This document shows, in pieces, positions 45,226 through 55,422 of a stretch of 64,000 bases of DNA. Source of the stretch: Centrapalus pauciflorus (lineage: Eukaryota; Streptophyta; Magnoliopsida; Asterales; Asteraceae). The position numbers and the translations under genes are program-made. The stretch lies in assembly GCA_020465985.1 (NCBI GenBank), contig JAANYP010005979.1:1-64000 (forward strand), given 5' to 3'. The number at the start of each line of letters is the position of its first letter. Within the stretch, counting starts at the first letter, position 1. The notes beneath the pieces were generated by a model. The model saw only the letters and a list, made by a program, of their open reading frames with translations. It was not told where the DNA came from and did no database searches.

Positions 45226-47099
45226 AGGGAATCGTGGCGCAAGCATCGATTCTCACCAAAAAAGAAAGTACCTAATTCTAGTTCTTCATCTAGTCCTCAT
45301 AGGTTTATGCACACACGTTATTCTGGTAGGATTTCACCTTTGAAGTTTGATCCAGAAATCGAAAAAACTGCTTGATCTAATAGGCGAGCCACAACTCAAG
45401 CAAACAAAATTAAAAAATTTGCTCCTAAAGTAAACGTGGAAAAAGAAATAATTAATTCGGAAGACGAGAACGTCGATAACGTTCTTGTTGACGTCCAACA
45501 AAACCAAAGACCGATGGGAGACCGTAGAACCGTAGATTCCCATTATAGGCCGGGTGATATCCCTGATCCATCACCCATTCTCTACCCAATTAATGAGAAT
45601 GAACCTGAAATTAGGCCACAGCTATTTAGCATCTTACCCGTTATTCGCGCAGCACCAAGCGAAGAACCGTATAAGCACTTAGCTGAATTTGCCGCCATAT
45701 GTAAGGCCAATCACGTTAGTGGAATGACCGTAGACGCAGTAAAACTCAGACTCTTTCCTTTCTCCTTGAGGGAACTAGCGAAAAATTGGTTCGTGTCACT
45801 TCCCACTGATAGTATAACTAACTGGGATGAAATGAAAAAAAAAGAATTTTTAACTCAATACTACCCAATTAGCAAAACTATAGAAAAACGTAAAGAAATA
45901 ATTGGATTTAAACAGAAAATTGGGGAACAATTCCACGAAGCCTTCACCATGAAATTCCTAAATGGATGCTAATTAAAACCTTTTTCGATGGGGTTAGTCA
46001 AGAAAGTAGGAATATGATCACCGCTGCTTCAGGCGGAACCTTTTTGGCTAAGGAAGATGACGAAGCCTGGGAATTATTAACCCAGTTAAGTAAAGGTTTA
46101 AAAGTCCAAGCGGGTTCGGATAGTAGTGTTGGTGTCCAAGTTATGGGCATAGACAATGCATGGAAGAAGGAAGTTAAATCTGACATATTCGAACTAAGCA
46201 AAAAGATGGACTTGTTGATGAAGGGAATGGGAAAGGCTACAGTGGCACAGGGCTGCTGCGTCACTTGTGGAGACCCTTCTCATCCAACCGAGAATTGCCC
46301 ACATACCTTTGCCCACGAAGAGTATGTGAATGAAGCTTTTGGCTTTCGGCAACGAAGATAACGGGAGAACCCATACTCGGAAACCTACAATCCGGGATGG
46401 AGAAAACACCCGAACTTTAGTTGGAGGGATAATCAAGATAATGATGCTTCCCCGAAGCCAAGATATGAGCAACCTCGTCAAGAAAACCGAGATTTCCAAT
46501 ATCGATCGACCTTAGCTACGAAGGATGATCGGTATCATAAATGCCAAGACCTTAAAGAAGAACATGATTCACGACCAATGTCGTGGTACTGGAAAGAGTT
46601 TTCCGAGTTTATGGAATTCATGAAACAACAAACCATGGTTCAAGCAAAAACTATGGAAATGCTTGGAAGGCGGATGGGACAAATTGCAGAGTCTTTAACT
46701 AAACGAGAAGAAGGAAAGCTTCCAAGTAACACCACGGTTAATCCATCGCACCACCATGGTAAGGAAAAGAAATATGAAGTCAACGAAGTGAATGAAGTTA
46801 ATAAAGTCACTACCCTTATGAGTGGAAAGGAAGTAGATAATAAAATAGAAATGCCTAAGGAAAGTGAGACAGACGACGAGGTAGAAATTACCTATGAAGA
46901 GGAACCACCTAAATCGGAGTCAAAGGTAGAAACAAAAATTAAGAAAGTAACCTTTAAGGAAGTAGAAGCCAAGAAACCAGTCGAGACTAACGTTGGGGAA
47001 GGGAGTTCCAATACAGAAATTGCTCCTTACCCAACGGCCTTAGAAAATCCGGCATTATTTCCTTATGGTAAGAAAGGACCTAAAAACGAAGAGTTATGA
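45226..47099 (+). pseudogene. gag: Athila-type gag of element G, broken
   Basis: Reading begins around RESWRKHRFSPKKK without a clear ATG, and a TGA at about 45374 interrupts it. The gag domain is clear at 45436-45960: EEPYKHLAEFAAICKANHV, LRLFPFSLRELAKNWFVSLP, SITNWDEMKKKEFLTQYYP, EIIGFKQKIGEQFHEA. An internal deletion and frameshift near 45945 drops about a dozen residues before HHEIPKWMLIKTFFDGVSQE. A CX2CX4HX4C knuckle (CVTCGDPSHPTENC) is near 46260. A frameshift near 46360 leads to a charged C-terminal stretch (46578-47099) with MEFMKQQTMVQAKTMEMLG and acidic repeats. Element H interrupts at 47099; the joined frame there reads a TGA. Confidence 0.85.
47095..47099. repeat. Target-site duplication of element H, left copy (TATGA)
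   Basis: TATGA before the LTR at 47100; the second copy is 57524-57528. Removing H rejoins the gag-protease sequence of G. Confidence 0.93.
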
Positions 47100-49502
47100 T
47101 GTCACACCCCGTTACCCCGGTTGGCAACGACGCGTGACGTCGCGGAAGCGTGACCATAATCATAATGAACGACCACTATATGGACGTTTTCAAAAATACA
47201 TCGATATAACTTTAAAAGGTAGAAACGTTTTACATAACCCGTAAATAATAAAGAGTAGTTCGCAAGGTACAGAGATTTGAATACATAATTAAATTATCTA
47301 AAATAATGCAAATAAATCTCCGACGGTTTGAAAAAGAATGCGACTCCTTAAGTGCGGAAGCTTGAAAGTGGTTACTTCTGAAGGCATACTTGCCTTAATT
47401 ACCTGAAAATACATGCTAAAATACGTCAACAAAAATTGTTGGTGAGCTCATAGGTTTACGCGAAAAGACCAGTTGTATGGACATTATCAGATGAGTTGAA
47501 TTTATAAAATCATAAATTCCGTGTATGTATTACATAAACCATCATGCAACCGAAGCTTAATTAGAATGAGTTTGCCCTGTGCAGTATTCCCATACGTAAT
47601 ACCGTGTGTTGAATATATATGCACTCGCTGTTAACCGAACCGAGCTAACACGAATGGGGGACATGACTCCCAATAGATCTATCCACAATATACTCGCGCT
47701 TACAAATAAATGCAATTAACGGTTCATGATATAAGGGCTGATGGAATCCGAACATGTAATACATATAAGAAATAAACAGTTTTGATGTCCATATAAAAAC
47801 AGTGCATGTATTTCCACCCCAATAGATAGTGAAAAATAGGGGCTATGAAGACTCACCGTAAGTGCGTCGGCAAAAACGAGCGTAAAGTGCAAATTAGCGT
47901 TGTTTGATGGGTGATGAAACCGGAGGTGTTTAACCGAGTCCTAAATGATAATAAGGACTTAATATCACCAATATATGATAATATGTATATTTATAGATTT
48001 TTATGTCTTAAATCACCCAACATTACAAGTTTATAAATAAGATTTGCTTAAAACGTCAAGTTTATATATATATAATTTTCCAGCTTTTTCTGAGGTTTTT
48101 CGGTCTACTTTGAGGCTGTTTTTGACAAAGCTCCAAAATGTTTTAGACTTTGGTTTTCTAGGACATTAAACTACTATATACAAAGGATTTTTAGAATCAA
48201 GAACGGCCATTTTTCGATTTGTTTAGGTTGGTGAAAAATCTCGTTAAAAACGCTATGTTGGCCATTTTTGAGCTGTCAAACTTTCGGTTTCTCAAATAGT
48301 TTCTGGAGGTCTTAAACTTCAAAATAAATTATGAAAAATTGCAGATCTATAGTTAAGACATAGATCTAACTTTTGAGACAAGAATCAACTCATTTCGTTG
48401 AGTTATGAATTAGTTATGATTTTTCAAAGTCGATACAAATATTCTGCCGAAATTCCGTAGTTTATAAATTTACAACAATTTATGATTCTTGTTGTTTATT
48501 CAAAGACTACTTGTATATAAGTTATAAAACTTATAAAAACACATATATATCATATGTTTTCATAATATTAACACTTTTATAATGTGTTTACATATTCATA
48601 AACATATTTAAAGAAACAACTTAAAAAATAACAACTAGAAACTTATAAACTTGAGTTTTTATGAAACTTGTTGTTGTTGGTGATTATATATATTATGCAA
48701 GACTTATATAAACATAAATATAAGATGATATAAGCTAGTATTTACTTACTTTGGGGTATTAGAAAGATGAAACCAAGTTGAAGTTGAAACTCTTGGAAGA
48801 TTTCACCCAAAAACACTTGAAAATTACAAGAATATGAAAGTTGCACAACTTTGGCTTTGGCTTGAGGCCTTGGCCGGTTTTGAAGAGAGGGTTTGAGAGA
48901 GTGATTTTGCTTTGCAAGGTGTGAGAAATGAGGTGAAGTTGTGGTTCTATTTATAGAGGTGAAAAAGGTGGTGAAATGATGATAATAGTTGTAAAATCTT
49001 GGATGAAAGGAAAGGGGAGGATTTGATGTAGAAATGTTGAGTTAAAAATTATTTCATAGGTCCTTTGTGGTCCTTGTATGGCCGGCCTATGTATGTATTT
49101 ATGGTGTATTTTTTTTTTTTTTTTGTATAAAAGTATTTAGAAATGTATTCTTGTATTTCCCTTTTCTTGTAAATTCATAAATACTTTTGGATGCATTGTT
49201 TTAATTAATTGTTTTAGTCTTGCATAATTAAGGTTAAGTAATTGTATTAGTGTATGATTAGTGTCACTAATCATGATTTAATTATGTACTTAGTTGAATT
49301 AATCCCTCATATCGTAAATTGATCGGATTAATTGATTTCCCGATTCATCGCACCGATGAATTTGATTCAAATTGAGTTGAATTTTCTAATAAGCCTTGTT
49401 AATCACTTGATTAATTTCTAATGACCATTGATTAGGCTATAATTGACTATTAAATGTAGATTAGGGTTTTGTTGCTAACCTGGTTTAGTGCCGGATGTTA
49501 CA
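47100..49502 (-). repeat. 3' LTR of element H (2403 bp)
   Basis: Plus-strand edges TGTCACACCCCG and GGATGTTACA. Predicted intron sites (donor at 48749, acceptor at 47403), a TATA box (48955-48948) and two inverted repeats (49254-49274 and 49343-49361) are all repeated in the other LTR. Confidence 0.95.
49254..49361. promoter_or_regulatory. Two inverted repeats in U3 of the H LTR
   Basis: ATGATTAGTG-T-CACTAATCAT (49254-49274) and ATTCATCG-CAC-CGATGAAT (49343-49361). Both are perfect, lie upstream of the promoter in element sense, and are preserved in the other LTR (57275-57295 and 57364-57382). They are operator-like in form; no binding protein is known to me. Confidence 0.5.
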
Positions 49503-49516
49503 GTCTCCCCCTGTTA
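49503..49516 (-). promoter_or_regulatory. Polypurine tract of element H
   Basis: Element-sense ACAGGGGGAGAC directly before the 3' LTR start TGTAACATCC. Confidence 0.88.
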
Positions 49517-49535
49517 AGGGAATTTCGTCCCGAAA

Positions 49536-50111
49536 TTAGCTCGTGTTCTCCACTGCTTGAGTATCCGAGAACAGGTGAGGGTATTTTTCCCGGAACTGAT
49601 CTTCTCGTTCCCAAGTAAACTCAGGACCTCGCTTAGAGTTCCATCTGACTTTTATTATCGGGATCCGACTGTGCTTTAGTTTCTTGACTTCTCGGTCCAT
49701 TATTTCTACAGGTTGCTCAATGAAGTTTAATTTATCGTCTAACTCCAGCTCGTCCATGGGTATAACGAGTGATTCATCAGCCAGACACTTCTTAAGATTG
49801 GACACGTGGAAGGTGTTATGAACATTACTAAGCTCTGGGGGCAGGTCGAGTCGGTAAGCTACCGGGCCAATTCTTTTGGTGATCTTGAATGGTCCGATAT
49901 AACGAGGATTGAGTTTTCCTCGTTTCCCAAAACGGATTACGCCTTTCCAAGGCGAGACTTTCAACATTACTTGATCTCCCTCTTGGAATTCCAAATCCTT
50001 CCGTCGAATGTCTGCATAACTCTTCTGTCGATCCCGCGCGATCTTTAATCGGTTACGAATCTGGGCTATCTTTTCTGTAGTCTCTTGGATGATCTCAGGT
50101 CCAGTGATCTG
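49536..50111 (-). pseudogene. pol: Integrase C-terminus and chromodomain of H, out of frame
   Basis: The continuation of gag-pol after the frameshift. It is open from about 50111, starting SQITGPEIIQETTEKIAQIR, through LEFQEGDQVMLKVSPWKGVI, RYIGPFKITKRIGPVAYRLD and FHVSNLKKC, to the chromodomain, PVEIMDREVKKLKHSRIPII and KVRWNSKRGPEFTWEREDQF, ending near YPHLF. The aromatic and Trp residues typical of chromodomains (VRW, FTWE) are present; in the family this module is thought to steer integration to heterochromatin. With the stop at 50113 it is translated only if ribosomes change frame or in related copies. Confidence 0.85.
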
Positions 50112-50112
50112 A

Positions 50113-53100
50113 CTATCCTACTTCAGCCCAACAAAGAGGTGATCGACACTTTCGCCCGTAGAGTGCCTCGAATGGGGCGGTCTTAATGCTTGAGTGATAG
50201 CTGTTGTTATAGGAAAACTCGACTAATGGCAGGTGTCTGTCCCAACTTTTGCCAAAATCGATGACACATGCCCTTAACATGTCTTCCAGCGTCTGAATCG
50301 TCCTTTCACTCTGACCATCCGTTTGCAGGTGATAGGCTGTGCTCATATCTAGGCGTGTACCCAGTGCTTCTTGTAATGACTGCCAAAATCTTGATGTGAA
50401 CCGGCTGTCTCTGTCTGATATAATTGATACTGGCACTCCATGCCTTGAGACGACTTCTTTAAGATAGATTCGTGTTAACTTATCCATCTTATCAGTCTCC
50501 TTAATGGGCAGGAAATGTGCGGTTTTGGTAAGCCGATCCACAATCACCCAAATAGTGTCATAACCTCCAGACGTCTTTGGCAACTTGGTGATGAAATCCA
50601 TGGTGATGTTTTCCCACTTCCACTGGGGTATTTCTGGTTGAACTAGCAATCCTGATGGTTTTTGGTGCTCAGCTTTAACCTTCAAACATGTTAAGCACTT
50701 GCTGACGTAGGTAGCAATGTCAGCCTTCATATTTGGCCACCAGTACATTCCTTTCAAGTCGTGATACATTTTATCTGCCCCTGGATGAATAGCATATCTT
50801 GTCTTATGCCCTTCATCCATGACCAGCTTTCTTACTCCTCCGAATTTTGGTAACCAAATTCTGCCCATGAAGTGTCGACATCCATCCGGCTTGATTTCGA
50901 ACTGCTTATCCATCCCTCTCAAGGCTTCATCCAGTATATTACCCTCCTTGACTGCTTCTTCTTGTGCCTCGCGGACTTGAGAGTTTAGGTTTGACTGTAC
51001 AGTCATGATCAAAGCTCGGACTCTCAAGGGTTTAACCCGTTCCTTTCGGCTCAGGGCATCAGCTACGACATTCGCCTTTCCCGGATGATAACGAATTTCG
51101 CAGTCATAGTCACTAAGTAGTTCAACCCAACGACGTTGCCTCATGTTTAACTCTTTCTGGTTCAGAATATGCTGAAGGCTCTTATGGTCTGTGAATACTG
51201 TGCATTTAGTTCCATACAGGTAGTGCCTCCATATTTTGAGAGCAAACACCACTGCTCCAAGCTCCAAGTCATGAGTCGTATAATTCACCTCGTGAATTTT
51301 GAGCTGCCGTGATGCGTAAGCAATGACTCTATCCCTTTGCATGAGCACACAACCTAATCCATTGTGTGAGGCATCACAGTAGACCACGAAATTTTCAGTC
51401 CCTTCAGGTAAGGACAGAATTGGTGCACTACACAACCTTTGCTTTAACTGCTGAAACGCCTTTTCTTGCTCTTCACCCCAGATATACTTCACATCCTTTC
51501 GAGTCAATTCCGTTAAGGAACCCGCTATCTTTGAGAAGTTTTCGATAAATCGCCTATAATAACCGGCAAGTCCTAGAAATTGGCGGATTTCCGTGGGGGT
51601 TCTAGGAGTCGCCCAGTTCTTTATGGCCTCGATTTTTGATGGATCAACTTGGATTCCCTGGCTGTTGATCACATGCCCAAGGAATTTTACTTCTCGCAAC
51701 CAAAATTCACACTTTGAAAATTTGGCGTATAGCTGCTCTTTCTCTAACAACTCCAAGATCAACTTGAGGTGTTGTTCATGCTCTTCTTTACTTCTGGAAT
51801 AGATTAGGATGTCGTCTATGAACACTATTACAAATTTATCCAGATATGGTTTACACACCCGATTCATGAGGTCCATAAATACGGCTGGTGCGTTGGTTAA
51901 ACCGAATGGCATCACCTGGAATTCGTAATGTCCATAACGAGTTCTGAATGCCGTCTTGGGGATATCTTCTTCCCGAACTTTCACTTGGTGATAACCGGAT
52001 CGCAGATCAATCTTAGAGTAGAAGCTAGATCCCTGTAGCTGGTCAAACAGGTCATCAATTCTGGGGAGTGGGTAGCGGTTCTTTATCGTTAACTTGTTTA
52101 GCTCTCGGTAGTCTATGCACATTCTGAAGGATCCGTCTTTCTTTTTCACGAACAAGACCGGAGCTCCCCAAGGTGAGGAACTTGGTCGAATGAATCCTTT
52201 ATCCATCAACTCTTGTAATTGATTGGATAGCTCTTGCATCTCAGAAGGGGCGAGTCTATATGGGGCTCTTGCGATCGGTGCAGCTCCCGGCACCAAATCG
52301 ATTTGGAACTCTACTTGTCTAGTTGGCGGAAGTCCAGGCAAATCTTCCGGGAAGACCTTCGGATAGTCACAAACCACTGGAATATCCTCAAGTCGCTTCT
52401 CCTCCGCCTCTTTTTCTACAATTTGCACCAGTACTGCATGACAACCTCTCCTAAGGCACTTTAATGTTCTTAGGCCGGATATGACATTCAACTGTCGGTT
52501 CTTTCTTTCTCCTTGGACGGTTAGGAACTTCTTCTTGTGGAGTGGTATCCGTACCACTTTCTTACCACACAAAATCTCGGCATGATTGTGTGACAACCAA
52601 TCCATACCAACTACTACGTCGAAACTTCCGAGTTCTATAGGCATCAAGTCTATTTTAAAGGGATGATCTGCCAGCTTCAGTGTGCATTCCTTAATGATAC
52701 TACTTGCCTCTATTATTTTACCGTCAGCCAGTTCTATAGTATAAGAGTTGTCTAAGGGAAAAGGAGCGGCATTCAATTGCTTACTAAACTTATCAGATAT
52801 AAAGCTCCTATCAGCCCCAGTGTCAAAGAGTACATAAGCATAAATGTCGTTTAATAAAAACGTACCTGATACCACGTGGGGATCTTGACGAGCGTCACCT
52901 GCTCCCAACACAAAAGCTCTCCCCTGAGCTCCTCCACCATTCCTCAGTTTCGGGCACTCACTCTTGAAGTGCCCAGTAGCTCCACATACAAAGCAGCCCT
53001 TTTGATTGCTGCCACTGGTTCCCGGGGTTCCTGTCTTACAGTCCTTGGCCATATGCCCCAAACGTTTGCATTTCTCATAGTGGGTTGGACAGGGACCCTG

Positions 53101-53964
53101 GTTGTGATGGAAGGTGCATTTAGTGCAGAAAGGCTTGGTACCGGTATAACCTCTTCTTGGCTCAGCTCCAGCTGCGTAAGCCTTAATGGTCTCGGGCTTT
53201 TTGGATTGTGAACCCACATTCTTCCCTGTCTTGTCTTCCCACTTTCTTTTGTTCTCCCCGGCCCTGGCTTCATTTCTCCGGGCTACTTGGTACATAAGAT
53301 TATTGGCCATCCTGATGGCATCCTGCAGGGTGGATGGGTTTGAGGCAGTTACGTTACCTTGAATTTGAGGAGCGAGTCCCCAAATGTAACGTTCAATCTT
53401 TTTGTACTCCGGGGTCACCATTTGAGGGCACAGAATGCTTAGCTCATGAAATCGGTTGGTGTACACCGTCACATCTGTTCCCTTCATCGACAGGTTCCAG
53501 AACTCCGATTCCATCTTCTGGAGTTCGTTCCTCGGACAATACTCGTCCGTCATCATTTGTTTTAACGCGGACCGTGTGAGTTGGTAGGCTTCATCGATAC
53601 TTACAGACTGGACATAGGAGTTCCACCATGTGAGGGCGCTATCTTGTAAGGTGTGAGTAGCAAACTTCACCTTATCCCCCTCAGCACATCCGCTGACGCG
53701 AAAGACAGACTCTAACTTCTCAAACCATCGTATCAAACCAACGGCTCCTTCAGTTCCGTTGAAATACCGGGGTTTGCAACTTAAAAATCCTTTAATTCCA
53801 CAACCTTTTGCGTGGATTTCCGTTCCTCCCGTGGTGCGGCTAGCACCACCATCTCCATTTGCTGAGCTATTCCTATTTGCCTCATATGTGGCTATAGCGG
53901 CAGCCACTCTTTGTGCGACTAGCTCTTCAATGTCAGCAGCGTTCATTGTTCGTTTCGGCGGCAT
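50113..53964 (-). CDS. gag-pol: Gag-pol polyprotein of element H, 1283 codons
   Basis: One uninterrupted frame starting MPPKRTMNAADIEELVAQRV. Rough order: capsid domain at residues 60-215 (FNGTEGAVGLIRWFEKLESV, ALTWWNSYV, YCPRNELQKMESEFWNL); knuckles around 280-335, the first missing its first Cys (HYEKCKRLGHMAKDC) and the second intact (CFVCGATGHFKSEC); protease near 380 (LFDTGADRSFIS); RT about 560-740 (LDKFVIVFIDDILIYS); RNase H about 830-960 (VVYCDASHNGLGCVL, TDHKSLQHIL, VVADALSRKE); integrase from about 1030 (zinc motif ending CLTCLK; catalytic Asp in ITMDFITKLP and IISDRDSRF, Glu in TDGQSERTIQTLEDMLRA). It stops after CRSPLCWAEVG, in the integrase C-terminal region; the missing end lies in another frame at 50111-49536, consistent with a small indel. 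No gag/pol frame change is needed, as is common in this group. Confidence 0.95.
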   Translation of the reverse strand: MPPKRTMNAADIEELVAQRVAAAIATYEANRNSSANGDGGASRTTGGTEIHAKGCGIKGFLSCKPRYFNGTEGAVGLIRWFEKLESVFRVSGCAEGDKVKFATHTLQDSALTWWNSYVQSVSIDEAYQLTRSALKQMMTDEYCPRNELQKMESEFWNLSMKGTDVTVYTNRFHELSILCPQMVTPEYKKIERYIWGLAPQIQGNVTASNPSTLQDAIRMANNLMYQVARRNEARAGENKRKWEDKTGKNVGSQSKKPETIKAYAAGAEPRRGYTGTKPFCTKCTFHHNQGPCPTHYEKCKRLGHMAKDCKTGTPGTSGSNQKGCFVCGATGHFKSECPKLRNGGGAQGRAFVLGAGDARQDPHVVSGTFLLNDIYAYVLFDTGADRSFISDKFSKQLNAAPFPLDNSYTIELADGKIIEASSIIKECTLKLADHPFKIDLMPIELGSFDVVVGMDWLSHNHAEILCGKKVVRIPLHKKKFLTVQGERKNRQLNVISGLRTLKCLRRGCHAVLVQIVEKEAEEKRLEDIPVVCDYPKVFPEDLPGLPPTRQVEFQIDLVPGAAPIARAPYRLAPSEMQELSNQLQELMDKGFIRPSSSPWGAPVLFVKKKDGSFRMCIDYRELNKLTIKNRYPLPRIDDLFDQLQGSSFYSKIDLRSGYHQVKVREEDIPKTAFRTRYGHYEFQVMPFGLTNAPAVFMDLMNRVCKPYLDKFVIVFIDDILIYSRSKEEHEQHLKLILELLEKEQLYAKFSKCEFWLREVKFLGHVINSQGIQVDPSKIEAIKNWATPRTPTEIRQFLGLAGYYRRFIENFSKIAGSLTELTRKDVKYIWGEEQEKAFQQLKQRLCSAPILSLPEGTENFVVYCDASHNGLGCVLMQRDRVIAYASRQLKIHEVNYTTHDLELGAVVFALKIWRHYLYGTKCTVFTDHKSLQHILNQKELNMRQRRWVELLSDYDCEIRYHPGKANVVADALSRKERVKPLRVRALIMTVQSNLNSQVREAQEEAVKEGNILDEALRGMDKQFEIKPDGCRHFMGRIWLPKFGGVRKLVMDEGHKTRYAIHPGADKMYHDLKGMYWWPNMKADIATYVSKCLTCLKVKAEHQKPSGLLVQPEIPQWKWENITMDFITKLPKTSGGYDTIWVIVDRLTKTAHFLPIKETDKMDKLTRIYLKEVVSRHGVPVSIISDRDSRFTSRFWQSLQEALGTRLDMSTAYHLQTDGQSERTIQTLEDMLRACVIDFGKSWDRHLPLVEFSYNNSYHSSIKTAPFEALYGRKCRSPLCWAEVG

Positions 53965-54192
53965 TATCTTAAGATTTTAAAGAAAAGCATAGTGTAAGAA
54001 ATTGAATCTTAAAGAGGTAAATTCTTCTTAAAGCACAATACTATAATCATCAAACACAATTTCATAAATAACTTGCAATTTTCATTAATCATTCGAAGTT
54101 TTCTTACATTAGGGGCGGGTTATTACCCGAAAATTTTGTCCTACACTATTACATGATATTTTCCTACCATTACAAAAATAGATAGATGTGTA
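53965..54192 (-). other. Gap between the extra ORF and gag-pol of H
   Basis: 228 AT-rich bases with no gene and no PBS or LTR-like feature. If both ORFs are on one transcript, ribosomes must pass it to reach gag-pol. Confidence 0.6.
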
Positions 54193-54990
54193 CTAAGTGT
54201 GGGAGTAATCGGGGGTCTCTCCCTTTTCCATTGCGTTGAGGCGCTGAGTCAGCTCCTCGATCCGGGCTTGGCTCTCGGCTAGTTGCTGCCGGAGCTCATT
54301 CAGTCCGTCCTGCTGTATAGCAAGGGCGTGCAGGTTGGCCCAATATATGTTGGAGTTTTGCAACTCCTCCCGCTCTATACGAGTGGTCATCTCCCCGATA
54401 TCCAGGTTAAGTGACCGGATCTGGTGGTCATGCCTGGTAGACCTTGCGATCAAAAGTGGTATGGTCTGATCGGCGGGCTCTTGAGTGAGCGATGAGACAG
54501 GTGCGGAGGATGGTCCTCCGACCTCGAAGTTTGGAGGAACTCCCTCCATCTGCCTCCATTCGCGGAGGATCTCCGGTATCCAAGTCCATCGTCGGGCGTC
54601 TACCCGTGGGTGTGGTGTCGGGGGATTGGGCTGGGGAGTCGGAACAGGAATAGACTCCTTTCTTGGTATGATTACCCGTTTCCGGGGGGTGTACAACATC
54701 TTTGGGCCGTTAGGATAAGGCCTATACGGCTTAAAGGATGGTTCGGCCGGGTGATACGGGACGCGAGCAGGGGCCGTCGGTGGTGAAGGATCCTCTTCCT
54801 CCATGGGTTCCTCCTCCATGGGTTCTTCCTCGGATTCCTCCATCGGGTCCTCGTCCTCCGAGGGGTCTTCCTCCTCGGTCGGGTCCTCCTCAGAAAATAC
54901 TTCCGGATTGCATGGGCTAGTAGGGGTATACTCCTCTTCTGAGTCGGACAAGATGATTATCTCTTGGTGGGACATGTTTTCTGCTATCAA
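54193..54990 (-). CDS. Extra acidic/coiled-coil ORF upstream of gag in H
   Basis: A 265-codon intact frame (first ATG 54990, a second ATG at 54975 giving MSHQEIIILSDSEEEY). Residues 1-70 are extremely acidic with repeated EDP/EEPME units. About 70-130 are Pro/Arg-rich (VPYHPAEPSFKPYRPYPNGP), followed by a Trp-containing segment (ARRWTWIPEILREWRQMEGV) and, in the last 90 residues, a coiled coil (IRSLNLDIGEMTTRIEREEL, LRQQLAESQARIEELTQRLN). No zinc finger, signal peptide or membrane segment. ILSDSEEE resembles a SUMO-interacting motif, an inference. From memory, Asteraceae gypsy elements often carry an ORF of this composition before gag. Being intact beside an intact gag-pol suggests selection until recently. 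Function unknown. Confidence 0.8.
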   Translation of the reverse strand: MIAENMSHQEIIILSDSEEEYTPTSPCNPEVFSEEDPTEEEDPSEDEDPMEESEEEPMEEEPMEEEDPSPPTAPARVPYHPAEPSFKPYRPYPNGPKMLYTPRKRVIIPRKESIPVPTPQPNPPTPHPRVDARRWTWIPEILREWRQMEGVPPNFEVGGPSSAPVSSLTQEPADQTIPLLIARSTRHDHQIRSLNLDIGEMTTRIEREELQNSNIYWANLHALAIQQDGLNELRQQLAESQARIEELTQRLNAMEKGETPDYSHT

Positions 54991-55104
54991 GGTCCATGCA
55001 TAGTCTTTCAGTTAGTTACAAGTTACAAAATATTCTAAAATCAGTAAATCTTATGTGCAGTTATAGTCTAGGGTACTAATGCAACCTAGTTCACTATAAC
55101 TATG

Positions 55105-55116
55105 GCTCTGATACCA
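55105..55116 (-). promoter_or_regulatory. Primer-binding site of element H
   Basis: Minus-strand TGGTATCAGAGC, three bases inside the 5' LTR edge. Confidence 0.92.
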
Positions 55117-55422
55117 ATCTGTCACACCCCGTTACCCCGGTTGGCAACGAAGCGTGACGTCGCGGAAGCGTGACCATAATCATAATGAACGACCACTATA
55201 TGGACGTTTTCAAAAATACATCGATATAACTTTAAAAGGTAGAAACGTTTTACATAACCCGTAAATAATAAAGAGTAGTTCGCAAGGTACAGAGATTTGA
55301 ATACATAATTAAATTATCTAAAATAATTCAAATAAATCTCCGACGGTTTGAAAAAGAATGCGACTCCTTAAGTGCGGAAGCTTGAAAGTGGTTACTTCTG
55401 AAGGCATACTTGCCTTAATTAC

